Source of the DNA: DASSJT01 sp963715025
Lineage (GTDB): Bacteria; Actinomycetota; Actinomycetes; Actinomycetales; Dermatophilaceae
Direction of reading: 5' to 3'
NCBI GenBank assembly: GCA_963715025.1
Contig: CAVQQQ010000009.1
Location: 1,302,001-1,366,000 of the forward strand
Length of the DNA: 64,000 bases
Of this stretch, positions 8,144 to 17,503 are shown piece after piece. The position numbers and the translations under genes were made by a program. The stretch's first letter is position 1, and every line of letters starts with the position of its first letter. Below the pieces are notes generated by a model that made no database searches, was not told the origin of the DNA, and worked only from the letters and a program-made list of their open reading frames with translations.

Positions 8144-9829
8144 TCAGGCGCGAGGCGCGAGACCGCGCCGCAGAGCCAGGAAGCCGGCGCCCACCAGCCA
8201 GGCGGACATGACCCCGAGAGCCGTCCAGCTGACGGTGGCGCCTCCCGGGTCGATGGCGAGCGATAGTGCCTTCGCCAGGTGCTCGAGCGGGAAGAACGCG
8301 CCCACCGTCGTCATCCAGGACGGCGTCACGCTGATGGCGAAGACGTTGGAGAAGAAGGCAAGCGGTAGTGCGATGCCCAGGCCCACCGCGGTCACGGCCT
8401 TGGCGTTGGGCAGCAGAGAGGTCATGAGGAAGCCGCAGGCCGCAAGGGATCCCGCACCCAGGGCCAGCACGGCTGCGGCCAGGGGGAGCCCGGCCAGTGT
8501 GGGCTTGAGGTCGAACCAGAGGCGCCCGATTATCAGCACCAGGGCTGCGGTGGCCCAGACGATTCCGAGCACCGAGGCCACCCGTCCGGCGAGGTACGCG
8601 CGCATCGGCAGGGGCGTCCCCTGGAGCCGCTTGAGGATCCCCCCGTCACGCGCCCGGGCCACTGCCTCGGGAAGGTTGACGAAGCAGTTGACGACAGCGC
8701 CCCAGGCCACCATCCCGGCAGCCAGCTCCACGGCATACAGCGTGCTCGTTCCTGCCTGGCCGCGAATGATGCTGGCCATGAAGGCGTACAGGCCCACTGG
8801 CATGGCCACGGCGAAGAACACCCAGCCGAGGTCGCGGAGGGCCCCGCGCGTGGCCCAGCCGGCTTGCCCGCGGGCCAGCGCGAGCTCGGAAGGCCGTCCA
8901 GCGCCCCGTGCGAGCAGCGGCACCGTAGCGACCCGGGTGGTTTCCGGAGCAGCGGGAAGCTCTGGTGTCGCCACCGCAGCTGGCGGTCGGCGGCCGGCGC
9001 GGCTTTCGCTTTCGGCAGCCGGCTCCCAGCGGAACGCCCGAGCGGCCACGATGGCGGCGCCCACCGCCCAGGCGCCGATCACAGCGAGGGCGCCGAGGTC
9101 CCAGCCGGCGCCCGTGCCGAACGGGTCGAACTGGTCGCGCAGGGCGTCGTTGAGCGGCTTCAGGGGCAGGACCCCGCTGATGCGGTCGGCCCAGCCAGGC
9201 AGGTCGCCCCACACCATCACCCCGGAGAGGAAGGCCACGACGATGGCAGTGGAGATCGCGACCGCCTGGGACATCGCAGCAGACCGGGTCAGGCTGGCCA
9301 CCGCCAGACCTGCCGCAGCGAAGGCGGCGATGGCGAGCACGACGGTCACGAGCGAGGCGAGTGCGGTGTGCCACTGGATCTGGACGTCGTAGGCCAGCAC
9401 GCCCACGAGGAGCATCAGGAGGAGGGAGCCGAGCGCGAAGACGACGGCCGCCCCGATGCGCCCGGCGAGATAGACCCAGGCGGGCACCGGAGTGCCCCGG
9501 ATCCGCTTGAGGATGCCGCGCTCGCGGGCATCCGCCAGCGAGGCCGCGACCGTGGGGTACGAGCCGTAGAGGATGCCCATGACGCCGGCCGTGGGAGCGA
9601 CGTACTGCATCATCCGGACGCTGCTCGTGGGGCTGACCGTGGCGTTCCCTGCGATGAACCCCAGCACCAGCAGCCAGGTGAGCGGGAACAGGAAGGTGAA
9701 GATGAACGCCACCCGGCCACGCCAGAGCTCACGGACCGCGTACACGAGCTGGCCTGCGAGCAGGACGGCGAGCCCCGTGTGCCGAGCGTCGACTCGGGGC
9801 TGCTTGAGCGTCGTCGTCGGGGCGGACAT
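8144..9829 (-). CDS. ABC-2 type transporter permease, two permease units in one chain
   Basis: 561 aa from the ATG that overlaps the ATPase stop (ATGA). The protein has two homologous halves of six hydrophobic segments each: about residues 20-280 and 330-560. Each half has an ILKRIRGTPVPAWVYLAGRI or ILKRLQGTPLPMRAYLAGRV motif, a very close internal duplication. A polar, Ala/Pro-rich linker joins the halves (about 285-330). Normally ABC-2 permeases dimerise, so this chain would be a covalent dimer working with the ATPase dimer. Probable export of a drug, lipid or antibiotic; substrate unknown. Confidence 0.9.
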   Translation of the reverse strand: MSAPTTTLKQPRVDARHTGLAVLLAGQLVYAVRELWRGRVAFIFTFLFPLTWLLVLGFIAGNATVSPTSSVRMMQYVAPTAGVMGILYGSYPTVAASLADARERGILKRIRGTPVPAWVYLAGRIGAAVVFALGSLLLMLLVGVLAYDVQIQWHTALASLVTVVLAIAAFAAAGLAVASLTRSAAMSQAVAISTAIVVAFLSGVMVWGDLPGWADRISGVLPLKPLNDALRDQFDPFGTGAGWDLGALAVIGAWAVGAAIVAARAFRWEPAAESESRAGRRPPAAVATPELPAAPETTRVATVPLLARGAGRPSELALARGQAGWATRGALRDLGWVFFAVAMPVGLYAFMASIIRGQAGTSTLYAVELAAGMVAWGAVVNCFVNLPEAVARARDGGILKRLQGTPLPMRAYLAGRVASVLGIVWATAALVLIIGRLWFDLKPTLAGLPLAAAVLALGAGSLAACGFLMTSLLPNAKAVTAVGLGIALPLAFFSNVFAISVTPSWMTTVGAFFPLEHLAKALSLAIDPGGATVSWTALGVMSAWLVGAGFLALRRGLAPRA

Positions 9830-10764
9830 CACGAGGCCGCCAGCGCTGCCTCGGAGGGGGAGCCTTCCGTGGCCCCGATCAGCTCGAGGTAGACATCCTC
9901 GAGCGACGGACGGGAGACGGTGATCCCGGGCAGTTCCAGGCCGCGGGCCCGGGCCCACCCCGTGAGGGCCTGGAGTGTGGCGGTCGGCCGGGTGGTTCGA
10001 AGCTTCCAGTCGACGCCCTCGGGCTCCAGCGAGGCGCCCAGGTCAGGGAGCTCGGACACCACGGTGCCGCTGGGCAGACGGAAGGCGATCACGGTCGAAG
10101 CGAGGGACTCGCCCCCGATCTCGGCTGGGGTGCCAACCGCGACGAGACGGCCACCCGCCATGACGCCGGCTCGGTCGGCCAGGTGCTCGGCCTCGTCCAT
10201 GTAGTGCGTCGTGAGCAGGATCGTCTTGCCGAGTCCGCGCAGCCGCTCGACCAGGTCCCATGCCCGCCGCCGGGCGGAAGGATCGAACCCGGTGGTCGGC
10301 TCGTCCAGGAAGAGGAGCTCAGGGTCGCCGACGAGGCCCAGGGCGAGGTCGAGGCGGCGCCGCTGCCCCCCGGAGAGGGTCTTGATCCTCGCGTCGGCCT
10401 TGGTGGCCAGCCCCACCAGCTCGATGACGTCGTCGACGGGCAGCTGGCGCGGGTACAGACCCCGGTGCAGCCGCACGAGCTCGCGCACCGTGAAGTCCTC
10501 GTCGAAGCCGGCCTCCTGCAGGACGATGCCGATCCGCTCGCGGTAGTCGCGGCCCCCCTCCTGCGGATCGAAGCCCATCACCGCAACATGTCCGGACGTG
10601 CGGCGGCGGTGGCCCTCCAGGATCTCGACGGTGGTGGTCTTGCCGGCGCCATTCGGCCCGAGCAGGGCGAAGACCTCGCCGGAGTCGACCGAGAAGGAGA
10701 CCCCGTCCACGGCGCGCACCTCGCCGTAGTGCTTGCGGAGGTCGTCGACCGTGATGGCGGCCAT
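9829..10764 (-). CDS. ABC transporter ATP-binding protein (drug-exporter type)
   Basis: 311 aa. Walker A GPNGAGKTT, Q-loop, signature LSGGQRRRLDLALG and Walker B LLFLDEPTTGFD are all present, with the conserved His in LLTTHYMDEAEHLADR. The C-terminal extension (about 225-311) is typical of CcmA/DrrA-type exporters. The start is the ATG behind a GGTGAGGG ribosome-binding site; an ATG at 10779 is an alternative. Its stop overlaps the start of the permease gene, so the two are translationally coupled. Confidence 0.95.
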   Translation of the reverse strand: MAAITVDDLRKHYGEVRAVDGVSFSVDSGEVFALLGPNGAGKTTTVEILEGHRRRTSGHVAVMGFDPQEGGRDYRERIGIVLQEAGFDEDFTVRELVRLHRGLYPRQLPVDDVIELVGLATKADARIKTLSGGQRRRLDLALGLVGDPELLFLDEPTTGFDPSARRRAWDLVERLRGLGKTILLTTHYMDEAEHLADRAGVMAGGRLVAVGTPAEIGGESLASTVIAFRLPSGTVVSELPDLGASLEPEGVDWKLRTTRPTATLQALTGWARARGLELPGITVSRPSLEDVYLELIGATEGSPSEAALAAS

Positions 10765-10934
10765 GACCCTCACCCCCATCCGTGGGTCTCGGGCGCCGCA
10801 GCGCATCGGGCCGACCGTCAAGCCGACGGCCTCAGCTCCATCCCATGGGGGGCGGTTGTGGACGGCCAGTGGCGAAGGTCCCGGCGAGTCGTCGGCGCCG
10901 GGCTCTGCCCGCAGGGGACATGCCCATGGCTGGA

Positions 10935-10975
10935 CCAGGCGTATGCCGGGTGGTCACCACCCGGCATACCCCTGG
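10935..10975. terminator. Hairpin built from two inverted GTATGCCG copies
   Basis: Two nearly perfect 19-base arms (10935-10953 and 10957-10975, one C/C mismatch) with a three-base centre. Each arm contains the octamer GTATGCCG/CGGCATAC. It lies just beyond the stop of the DUF998-like gene (10984) and upstream of the ATPase gene, where a terminator would be expected. There is no U tract. Confidence 0.65.
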
Positions 10976-10983
10976 CTCTTGCG

Positions 10984-11640
10984 TCATGCGGAGGTGGCGA
11001 CGACCGCCCGCGAGGTGAGCGCCAGCCCCAGAGCGGAGCGCTCTCGCAGGGCCATCGCGGTCACCCAGGCGAAGCCCACCACCAGGCCCAGGGCCAGTCG
11101 CCAGCTGGCGGTGTCCATATCGGGCCAGGCAGCCAGCAGCAGGCTGATCACGGCGCTGACTGCCGTGTAGGTGGCCCACCCCCGCTGCCCCCGGCCGTGA
11201 TACCGGAGGGCCATCAGGACGGCCGTCGCGACGAGCGCCAGGAAGGCGAGTGGCGGGGCCACTGCGTGGATCGTGCCGTGCCAGGTGAGTGAGTCGGGAA
11301 TGGAGTCCGGCGTGCCCGGCGGGAACCCGAGGCCGGGGTCGGCGATGAAGACTCCTCCGGCGACGAGGCCGAGGCCATGGAGTCCCATCAGCCGGGGCAC
11401 CCAGGTGCTTCCCCGCCCGGGGGTGAGGGCCTGTCGAAGACCCAGGGCCAGGGCGATGACGAGCACGCCGGCGACGACGAAGTTGGTGATCTGGATCCAG
11501 CCGGCGTCGCCGAGGCTCAGCAGGCTGATCGGCTGGTGGGTGATGTCGAAACCGTCGCGCAGGAGCATCTGTGCCGCCGCCGTAGCGAGGAACAGGGGTC
11601 CGGCCACGGCTCCGGCGGCAAGAAGGGTTCTGGGGTTCAT
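10984..11640 (-). CDS. DUF998-like polytopic membrane protein
   Basis: 218 aa from the ATG behind an AAAGGCAACC site. About six hydrophobic helices, starting at LLAAGAVAGPLFLATAAAQ and including ITNFVVAGVLVIALALG. The early ISLLSLGDAGWIQITNF pattern and the overall length match the DUF998 membrane family, which has no known biochemical function. Divergent from the alcohol dehydrogenase (152 bases between starts). Ends at a strong hairpin, so it is probably monocistronic. Confidence 0.8.
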   Translation of the reverse strand: MNPRTLLAAGAVAGPLFLATAAAQMLLRDGFDITHQPISLLSLGDAGWIQITNFVVAGVLVIALALGLRQALTPGRGSTWVPRLMGLHGLGLVAGGVFIADPGLGFPPGTPDSIPDSLTWHGTIHAVAPPLAFLALVATAVLMALRYHGRGQRGWATYTAVSAVISLLLAAWPDMDTASWRLALGLVVGFAWVTAMALRERSALGLALTSRAVVATSA

Positions 11641-11792
11641 GGTGGTTGCCTTTCGGGATTCGGTGGCGGGGCCCCGTGCCCCCGCACCCCCACGTCGCAC
11701 GGCCGTGGCGGGTTTCGACATGTGGACGTGCGGGTGCCCGGTCGTCGGCCCTGGTCGGGAGCGGCGCACCATCCCGTTGCAGGATGGTGGTC

Positions 11793-12809
11793 ATGCGCGC
11801 TACGACGATTCACGGACCGGGGGACATCCGGCTCACCGAAGTCCCGGACCCATCGATCCAGTTCGACACCGACGCCATCGTCCGCGTGGTCGCGGGATGC
11901 ATCTGCGGCTCGGATCTGTGGCCGTATCGCGGCGAGAACCAGATCAGGCCAGGCAGCACGATCGGCCACGAGGTCGTCGGGGTCGTCGAGGAGGTGGGCA
12001 TCGGGGTCTCGTCCTTCCGCCCGGGTGACTTCGTCGTCGTGCCGTTCTGCCACTGCGACAACACCTGCCCGCACTGTGTCGCAGGGGTGCAGTCGGCGTG
12101 CGTCAACCTCGGGGGCACCGGGACCGGCCAGGCCGAGTACGCCCTCGTGACCCAGGCCGAGGGCAGCCTGGTCAAGACCGACGGCATGCCCGACGCCGGC
12201 CTGGTTCCCTCTCTGCTCGCCCTGTCGGACGTGATGGCCACGGGATGGCACGCTGCGGTCGCTGCGGGCGTGGCCCCGGGCAGCACTGTGGTGGTGGTCG
12301 GCGACGGTGCGGTCGGGCTGTGCGGTGTGATCGCGGCGAAGGAGATGGGCGCCGAGAGGATCGTCGTCATGTCGAGGCACGCGCCTCGACAGGTACTCGC
12401 CAGGGAGTTCGGGGCGACGCACGTCATCGCCGAGCGGGGCGAGGAGGGCGAGGCGATGGTCACCGACCTCACCGAGGCGGTGGGTGCCGACGCCGTTCTC
12501 GAGTGCGTCGGCACGGACGCCGCGATGCGCTCTGCCTTCGCGATGGCCCGGCCTGGCTCCACGGTCGGCTTCGTCGGCGTGCCTCACGGCGTCGAGCTGC
12601 CGGTGCGCGCGATGTTCGCCCGCAACATCGGACTGGCCGGCGGCATGGCTCCGGTGCGGCGCTATCTTCCGGATCTCCTCGACCGCGTGCTGGACGGCCG
12701 GATCAACCCCGGCAGGGTGTTCGATCTGACCCTGCCGTTGGACCAGGTCGCCGACGGCTATCGCGCGATGGACGAGCGGCGCGCGATCAAGGTGCTGCTG
12801 GAGCCGTGA
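11793..12809 (+). CDS. Zinc-dependent alcohol dehydrogenase family (MDR)
   Basis: 338 aa. The catalytic zinc region GCICGSDLWPY and GHEVVG is present, as is a structural-zinc Cys cluster (CHCDNTCPHCVAGVQSAC). The Rossmann motif is VVVVGDGAVGLCGVIAAKEMGA. Family reaction: NAD(P)-linked oxidation of an alcohol or polyol, or reduction of an aldehyde. The start at 11793 is preceded by AGGATGG; an ATG three codons earlier (11784) is possible. Monocistronic, divergent from the DUF998-like gene. Confidence 0.92.
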   Translation: MRATTIHGPGDIRLTEVPDPSIQFDTDAIVRVVAGCICGSDLWPYRGENQIRPGSTIGHEVVGVVEEVGIGVSSFRPGDFVVVPFCHCDNTCPHCVAGVQSACVNLGGTGTGQAEYALVTQAEGSLVKTDGMPDAGLVPSLLALSDVMATGWHAAVAAGVAPGSTVVVVGDGAVGLCGVIAAKEMGAERIVVMSRHAPRQVLAREFGATHVIAERGEEGEAMVTDLTEAVGADAVLECVGTDAAMRSAFAMARPGSTVGFVGVPHGVELPVRAMFARNIGLAGGMAPVRRYLPDLLDRVLDGRINPGRVFDLTLPLDQVADGYRAMDERRAIKVLLEP

Positions 12810-12878
12810 GTCCCACCGTGTCGGTGGGCGGGTCTAGCCTCGGATGATTGTTCGATCCGTCATGCAAAGGAGCATGTG

Positions 12879-13292
12879 ATGGCTTCCCGCCTCAACCCGT
12901 ACATCAGCTTCACCGACAAAGCGCGCCAGGCCATGGAGTTCTACCGGGACGTGTTCGGCGGCACGCTCACGGTCAGCACCTTCGCCGAGTTCGGTCAGGC
13001 CGACTCGCCCGACGCCGACAAGATCATGCATGCGCAGCTCGAGACCAACAGCGGCTACACGCTGATGGCCTCCGACACCCCGCAGGGCATGGAGCACAAC
13101 CCTGGCACCAACATCACGATCAGCCTGAGCGGCGACGACAACGACGAGCTTCACGGCTACTGGGACAAACTGTCCGACGGCGGCCAGGTCACGATGCCCC
13201 TGGAGAAGCAGGTGTGGGGCGACGAGTTCGGTTCGCTGGTGGACAGGTTCGGAATTTCGTGGATGGTCAACATCGGACAGCCGCAGACCTGA
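12879..13292 (+). CDS. VOC-fold protein (PhnB/glyoxalase-like)
   Basis: 137 aa. It starts with LNPYISFTDKARQAMEFYRDVFGG and has the betaalphabetabetabeta glyoxalase layout; GYTLMASDTP and a C-terminal WGDEFGSLVDRFGISWMVN match the PhnB/YjdN subgroup. These proteins are usually of unknown substrate and often lack full metal sites. The start is set by an AAGGAG site (12867-12872) seven bases before the ATG. No obvious operon partner. Confidence 0.88.
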   Translation: MASRLNPYISFTDKARQAMEFYRDVFGGTLTVSTFAEFGQADSPDADKIMHAQLETNSGYTLMASDTPQGMEHNPGTNITISLSGDDNDELHGYWDKLSDGGQVTMPLEKQVWGDEFGSLVDRFGISWMVNIGQPQT

Positions 13293-13468
13293 GCCAACAG
13301 ACTCGGCCCACCTGAGGAGGCCATCGTCGGAGTCACGGCTGACTGACCACGATGGCACTCCTCGCGCCGAGGTCCCGCAGTCGGGGCCCGAAGGCCCAGC
13401 GCCTGGGTGAGCCGTTGCCCCGGCGCCTAGCCTGTTGGCCCAGGCAGGCTCGGACAGCGGAGGTCGCG

Positions 13469-15109
13469 GTGGGGCGTTCATGGTGGGGATGGGGAACCAC
13501 CGAGGGTGCGCTGTCCGAGAGCGAGACGTCGGCCCTGGTAGGCCGGCTCCAGGCCTTCCTCCCTGGCCATGACTTCACCGATCATGCCCCACCCGACCCC
13601 CGAGAGCTCGGCCTTCCCGAGCCACGGGTATCGCTGCCCGGGCCACTTCAGCACCTCGGTACGGCCGAGCCCGGCGACCGAGCCGGGCACGCCCACGGGA
13701 AGGCCTTCCGCGACGTCGTCCGCAACCTCGAGGGGCGGCTGGACCACGCGCCTGACCTCGTCCTGCGGCCTGGTGACGAGCAGGATGTGGTCGACATCCT
13801 GGACTGGTGCACCGGGGCGGGGATCCCGGTCATTCCCTACGGCGGTGGGAGCAGTGTGGTCGGGGGCGTGGAGCCGCGCTTCGAGGGCCCCGCCGTCACG
13901 TTGGACCTGACCCGCCTCGACCGGGTCCTTGACGTCGACCCGGTGAGCCGATGTGCCCGCATCCAGGCCGGGGCCTACGGCCCTCACCTCGAGGACCAGC
14001 TCAGCGGCCACGGCCTCACCCTGCGGCATTTCCCGCAGTCCTTCGAGTTCTCCACGCTGGGCGGGTGGCTGGCCACCCGGGCCGGCGGGCACTTCGCCAC
14101 GCTCTACACCCATATCGACGACCTCACCCAGTCGCTGCGGGTCGTGACCCCTGCTGGCGTGTCCGAGTCGCTGCGAGTTCCCGCATCGGGTGCGGGGCCC
14201 TCTCCCGACCGGCTCTTCCTCGGCTCGGAGGGCACGCTCGGTGTCATCACCGAGGCCTGGATGCGCCTGCAGGCCCGGCCGGCCTGGCGTGCAACCGTCT
14301 CGGTGTCGTTCGACGACTGGGGGAGGGCCGTCGAGGCGACCCGCACCATCGCCCAGGCGGGTCTCTACCCCTCCAACTGCCGGCTGCTGGATGCCGCCGA
14401 GGCGTTCCTCAATGCCGGAACCCAGGTTGGCGGAGGGTTGCTGGTGCTGGGCTTCGAGTCGGGCGACCACCCGGTCGAGCCGTGGCTGAGGCGGGCACTG
14501 GAGATCGCCAGCGACCACGGCGGCTCGATGCTCTCGCGTGCAGATGCCCGCGACGCGACGGACCGCGCTGAGGCGGATCCAGCGGGCGGCCGCGAGGGCG
14601 CCGGCGCGGGCGGCGGCGAGGGCGGCGGCCCGCGCGGCCCAGCCGCCGACTGGCGGGCCTCGTTCCTCCGGATGCCCTACCAGCGGGACGCCCTGGCGCG
14701 GCGGAGCATGGTCGTGGAGACCTTCGAGACGGCCTGCACATGGGACCGCTTCGAGAGCGTCCACGCCGTAGTCACGTCCGCCGCCCAGCAGGCCCTCGCC
14801 GAGCTGGGCCTCCCGGGGGTGGTGACCTGCCGGTTCACCCATGTCTACCCAGACGGCCCCGCCCCCTACTTCGGCGTCTTCGCCGCAGGCACCTGGGGCA
14901 GCATGGTCCAGCAGTGGGATGCCGTGAAGGCGGCCGTTGCGGAGGTACTCGTCGCCAGCGGCGCGACGATCACCCACCACCACGCGGTCGGCCGCGACCA
15001 CCTGCCGTGGTACCAGCGCCAGCGACCCGATCCCTTCGCCGCAGCACTGCGCGCGGCCAAGGCGGAACTCGATCCAGCCGGCATACTCAACCCCGGGGTG
15101 CTGTGGTGA
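13469..15109 (+). CDS. FAD-binding oxidase, alkyldihydroxyacetonephosphate synthase-like
   Basis: 546 aa from a GTG five bases after GGAGG. It opens with GRSWWGWGTTEG, a signature of bacterial alkylglycerone-phosphate-synthase-like flavoenzymes. The FAD-binding PCMH domain follows (about 90-270: VIPYGGGSSVVGGVEP, LGGWLATRAGGHFATLYTHIDD, FLGSEGTLGVITEAWMRL), then a C-terminal FAD-oxidase cap ending AELDPAGILNPGVLW. Between them is a Gly/Ala/Glu-rich insert at about 372-390. Family role: ether-lipid synthesis or flavin oxidation of alkyl/hydroxy acids; which one applies is not decided here. Its stop overlaps the start of the monooxygenase downstream (GTGA), so the two act or are made together. 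Confidence 0.88.
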   Translation: MGRSWWGWGTTEGALSESETSALVGRLQAFLPGHDFTDHAPPDPRELGLPEPRVSLPGPLQHLGTAEPGDRAGHAHGKAFRDVVRNLEGRLDHAPDLVLRPGDEQDVVDILDWCTGAGIPVIPYGGGSSVVGGVEPRFEGPAVTLDLTRLDRVLDVDPVSRCARIQAGAYGPHLEDQLSGHGLTLRHFPQSFEFSTLGGWLATRAGGHFATLYTHIDDLTQSLRVVTPAGVSESLRVPASGAGPSPDRLFLGSEGTLGVITEAWMRLQARPAWRATVSVSFDDWGRAVEATRTIAQAGLYPSNCRLLDAAEAFLNAGTQVGGGLLVLGFESGDHPVEPWLRRALEIASDHGGSMLSRADARDATDRAEADPAGGREGAGAGGGEGGGPRGPAADWRASFLRMPYQRDALARRSMVVETFETACTWDRFESVHAVVTSAAQQALAELGLPGVVTCRFTHVYPDGPAPYFGVFAAGTWGSMVQQWDAVKAAVAEVLVASGATITHHHAVGRDHLPWYQRQRPDPFAAALRAAKAELDPAGILNPGVLW

Positions 15110-16641
15110 TCGGCGGCCAGGGCCGGGTTCTCCCCGACCGCGTCGACATCGCCGTCGTGGGTGCGGGCCTGTCCGGGATCGGCGCCGGCTATCGCCTCCA
15201 GACCGAGCACTCCGACAAGAGCTACGTGATCCTCGAGGCGCGGGACGTCCTCGGCGGCACGTGGGACCTTTTCCGCTACCCGGGCTTCAGGTCCGATTCG
15301 GACATGTTCACTCTCGGCTATGCGTTCAAGCCCTGGCTCGGCCCCAAGGCCATCGCCGACGGGCAAACCATCCTGGGCTACATCCGGGACACAGCGGCCG
15401 AGTTCGGCATCGAGGAGAACATCCACTACGGAGTGAAGGTCGTGTCGGCGAACTGGTCCACTGCCGAGGCGAGGTGGACGCTCAGCCTTGACCAGCACGG
15501 CCCCGACGGCGTCACCCGCACCACCATCACCTGTGGCTTCCTGTACTCCTGCGCCGGCTACTACCGCTATGACCAGGGCCACCGTCCTGCCTTCCCCGGC
15601 ACCGATTCGTTCTCGGGAGCTCTCGTCCACCCGCAGTTCTGGCCGCGGGACCTTGACTGCGCCGGCAAGCGCGTGGTCGTCATCGGCAGCGGGGCGACCG
15701 CCGTGACCCTGGTCCCCGCGCTGGCCCATTCGGCGGCGCACGTGACGATGCTCCAGCGCTCGCCCACCTGGATCGGCGCCGTGCCCCTGCACGACCCGGT
15801 TGCGGACACGCTTCGCGCCCTCCTCCCGGCCAAGGCGGCACACCGGGCGATCCGCGGCAAGAACATCATCTTGGGCCTGGCCTTCTACCAGTTCTGCACC
15901 CGGGCCCCGCGCGCCGCGCGCCGCGTCCTCACCGGCATGGTGGCCCGCCTGCTCGACGACCCCGCTACCGTCCGCGAGCACTTCACTCCGGCCTACGACC
16001 CCTGGGAGCAGCGCTTCTGCGCAGCTCCTGACGGCGACCTTTTCCTCGCCTTGAGGCAGGGTCGGGCCTCGGTGGTGACCGACCGGGTCGACACGTTCGT
16101 CCCGGAGGGGATCCGCCTGGCGTCCGGCCGGGTCCTCCAGGCCGATGTCGTCGTCACGGCCACCGGCCTCCAGCTGCTGGTCTTCGGGGGCATCACGCTT
16201 CTCGTCGACGGGCAGCCGGTCGACCTCCCGGCGCAGTTCGCCTGGCGGGGTGCGATGATCAGCAGCCTCCCGAACTTCGCGGTCTGCGTTGGCTACACCA
16301 ATGCCGCGTGGACGCTTCGCGCCGACCTCACCTCACGCCTCGTCTGTGAGGTGCTCCGCCACATGGACGCCCACGAACTCGCTGCCGTGGTCCCGCGGCC
16401 CGCCCCTGGCCTGCGGCAGCGTCCCCTGCTCGGCCTGTCGTCGGGGTACGTTCGGCGGTCGATCGACCAGTTCCCCAAGCAGGGCCACCGCGGCCCCTGG
16501 CGAGTTCACCAGAACTACCTCGTCGACTCGGTCCTCACGCTCCGCGGCAGCTTCGCCAGGACGCTGGCAGGCACTCCTCGATCGGCGGTCAACCACAGCG
16601 CCGACACAGCGATCCCCGTGGACGACCCTTTCACGTCATGA
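15106..16641 (+). CDS. Flavin-containing Baeyer-Villiger-type monooxygenase, EthA-like
   Basis: 511 aa. N-terminal FAD Rossmann motif VVGAGLSGIGAGY, then GGTWDLFRYPGFRSDSDMF and YAFKPW, very close in pattern to mycobacterial EthA. The Baeyer-Villiger fingerprint FSGALVHPQFWP occurs at about 168-179, followed by the NADPH Rossmann motif VVVIGSGATAVTL. EthA-type enzymes oxidise ketones to esters and activate thioamides such as ethionamide. Overlaps the FAD-oxidase gene by GTGA. It ends upstream of a gap with three octamer copies, two of which form a hairpin. Confidence 0.93.
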   Translation: MIGGQGRVLPDRVDIAVVGAGLSGIGAGYRLQTEHSDKSYVILEARDVLGGTWDLFRYPGFRSDSDMFTLGYAFKPWLGPKAIADGQTILGYIRDTAAEFGIEENIHYGVKVVSANWSTAEARWTLSLDQHGPDGVTRTTITCGFLYSCAGYYRYDQGHRPAFPGTDSFSGALVHPQFWPRDLDCAGKRVVVIGSGATAVTLVPALAHSAAHVTMLQRSPTWIGAVPLHDPVADTLRALLPAKAAHRAIRGKNIILGLAFYQFCTRAPRAARRVLTGMVARLLDDPATVREHFTPAYDPWEQRFCAAPDGDLFLALRQGRASVVTDRVDTFVPEGIRLASGRVLQADVVVTATGLQLLVFGGITLLVDGQPVDLPAQFAWRGAMISSLPNFAVCVGYTNAAWTLRADLTSRLVCEVLRHMDAHELAAVVPRPAPGLRQRPLLGLSSGYVRRSIDQFPKQGHRGPWRVHQNYLVDSVLTLRGSFARTLAGTPRSAVNHSADTAIPVDDPFTS

Positions 16642-16734
16642 AGGGTGCCACTGCGCCCAAGGGGTATGCCGGTGAGCCGGCCTCTCGTGGACTCCCGCCT
16701 CACCGCATACAGGCCAGCGACCAGAGACCACCGG

Positions 16735-16769
16735 GAGGTATGCCGCGAGCCCGCCTTCCGGCATACCTC
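16735..16769. terminator. Inverted GTATGCCG pair between convergent genes
   Basis: GAGGTATGCCG at 16735-16745 and its exact complement CGGCATACCTC at 16759-16769 enclose a 13-base loop. A further octamer at 16664-16671 is followed by a near-complementary CTCACCGCATAC ending at 16710, giving a second, imperfect hairpin. Both lie in the tail-to-tail gap between the monooxygenase (+, stop 16641) and the response regulator (-, stop 16802). Probably a bidirectional terminator. Confidence 0.6.
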
Positions 16770-16801
16770 GCCTTCTGCGGGGGCCGGAAGGCCTCGGAAG
16801 G

Positions 16802-17503
16802 TCAGGTGGGCCGCGAAGCCTCGTCCCGGAGGAATGCCAGCACGGCAAGGACCCGGCGGTTCTGGGTGTTGTCGACGTCGTCCAGAGGCAGCTTGTGGAA
16901 GATCGCCGCGATGTGTGCCTCGACCGTGCGGGCCGAGAGGTACAGCCGCGAGCCGATGCCGGAGTTGGACATGCCCTCGGCCATCAGCGAGAGCACCTCC
17001 CGCTCACGGTCGGTGAGCCGGTCGAGGGCAGAGTGCTGGTCGCTGGCCCGAAGGAGCCGGGAGATGACCTCTGGGTCGACGACGGCCTCTCCGGCGCAGA
17101 TGCGGTGGATCGACTCGACCAGCGCTGCGACGTCGTCGACCCGGTCCTTGAGCAGGTAGCCCAGGCCCTGGGAGCCGTTGCGGAAGAGCGACTGGGCCCA
17201 CGAGCCCTCGACATAGGTGCTCAGGACCAGCACGGCCACCTCGGGGTGGGTGGAGCGGACCTCCAGGGCAGCGCGGATGCCCTCGTCGGTGTGAGTTGGC
17301 GGCATCCGGATGTCGAGGATGACGACGTCCGGGTGCACGTGCTCGATGACCGCCGGGAGCGGTCTGGCGTCGGGCAGCTCGGCCACCACCTCGAGGCCGG
17401 CAGCTGTCAGCAGGGCAGCCAGTCCCTGGCGGAACAGGGCGGAGTCCTCGACCAGCACGATGCGGTTGGTCTCCGGCGTGACCTCAGGGCCGGTGGCGGT
17501 CAC
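16802..17503 (-). CDS. NarL/LuxR-family response regulator
   Basis: 233 aa from a GTG overlapping the kinase stop. Receiver domain: RIVLVEDSALFRQGL, phospho-acceptor Asp in VVILDIRMPP, Lys in YLLKDRV. The C-terminal LuxR helix-turn-helix is LTDREREVLSLMAEGMSNSG with SARTVEAHIAAIFHKL. Partner of the overlapping histidine kinase. The last gene of a three-gene minus-strand operon headed by a patatin-like protein. Confidence 0.95.
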   Translation of the reverse strand: MTATGPEVTPETNRIVLVEDSALFRQGLAALLTAAGLEVVAELPDARPLPAVIEHVHPDVVILDIRMPPTHTDEGIRAALEVRSTHPEVAVLVLSTYVEGSWAQSLFRNGSQGLGYLLKDRVDDVAALVESIHRICAGEAVVDPEVISRLLRASDQHSALDRLTDREREVLSLMAEGMSNSGIGSRLYLSARTVEAHIAAIFHKLPLDDVDNTQNRRVLAVLAFLRDEASRPT

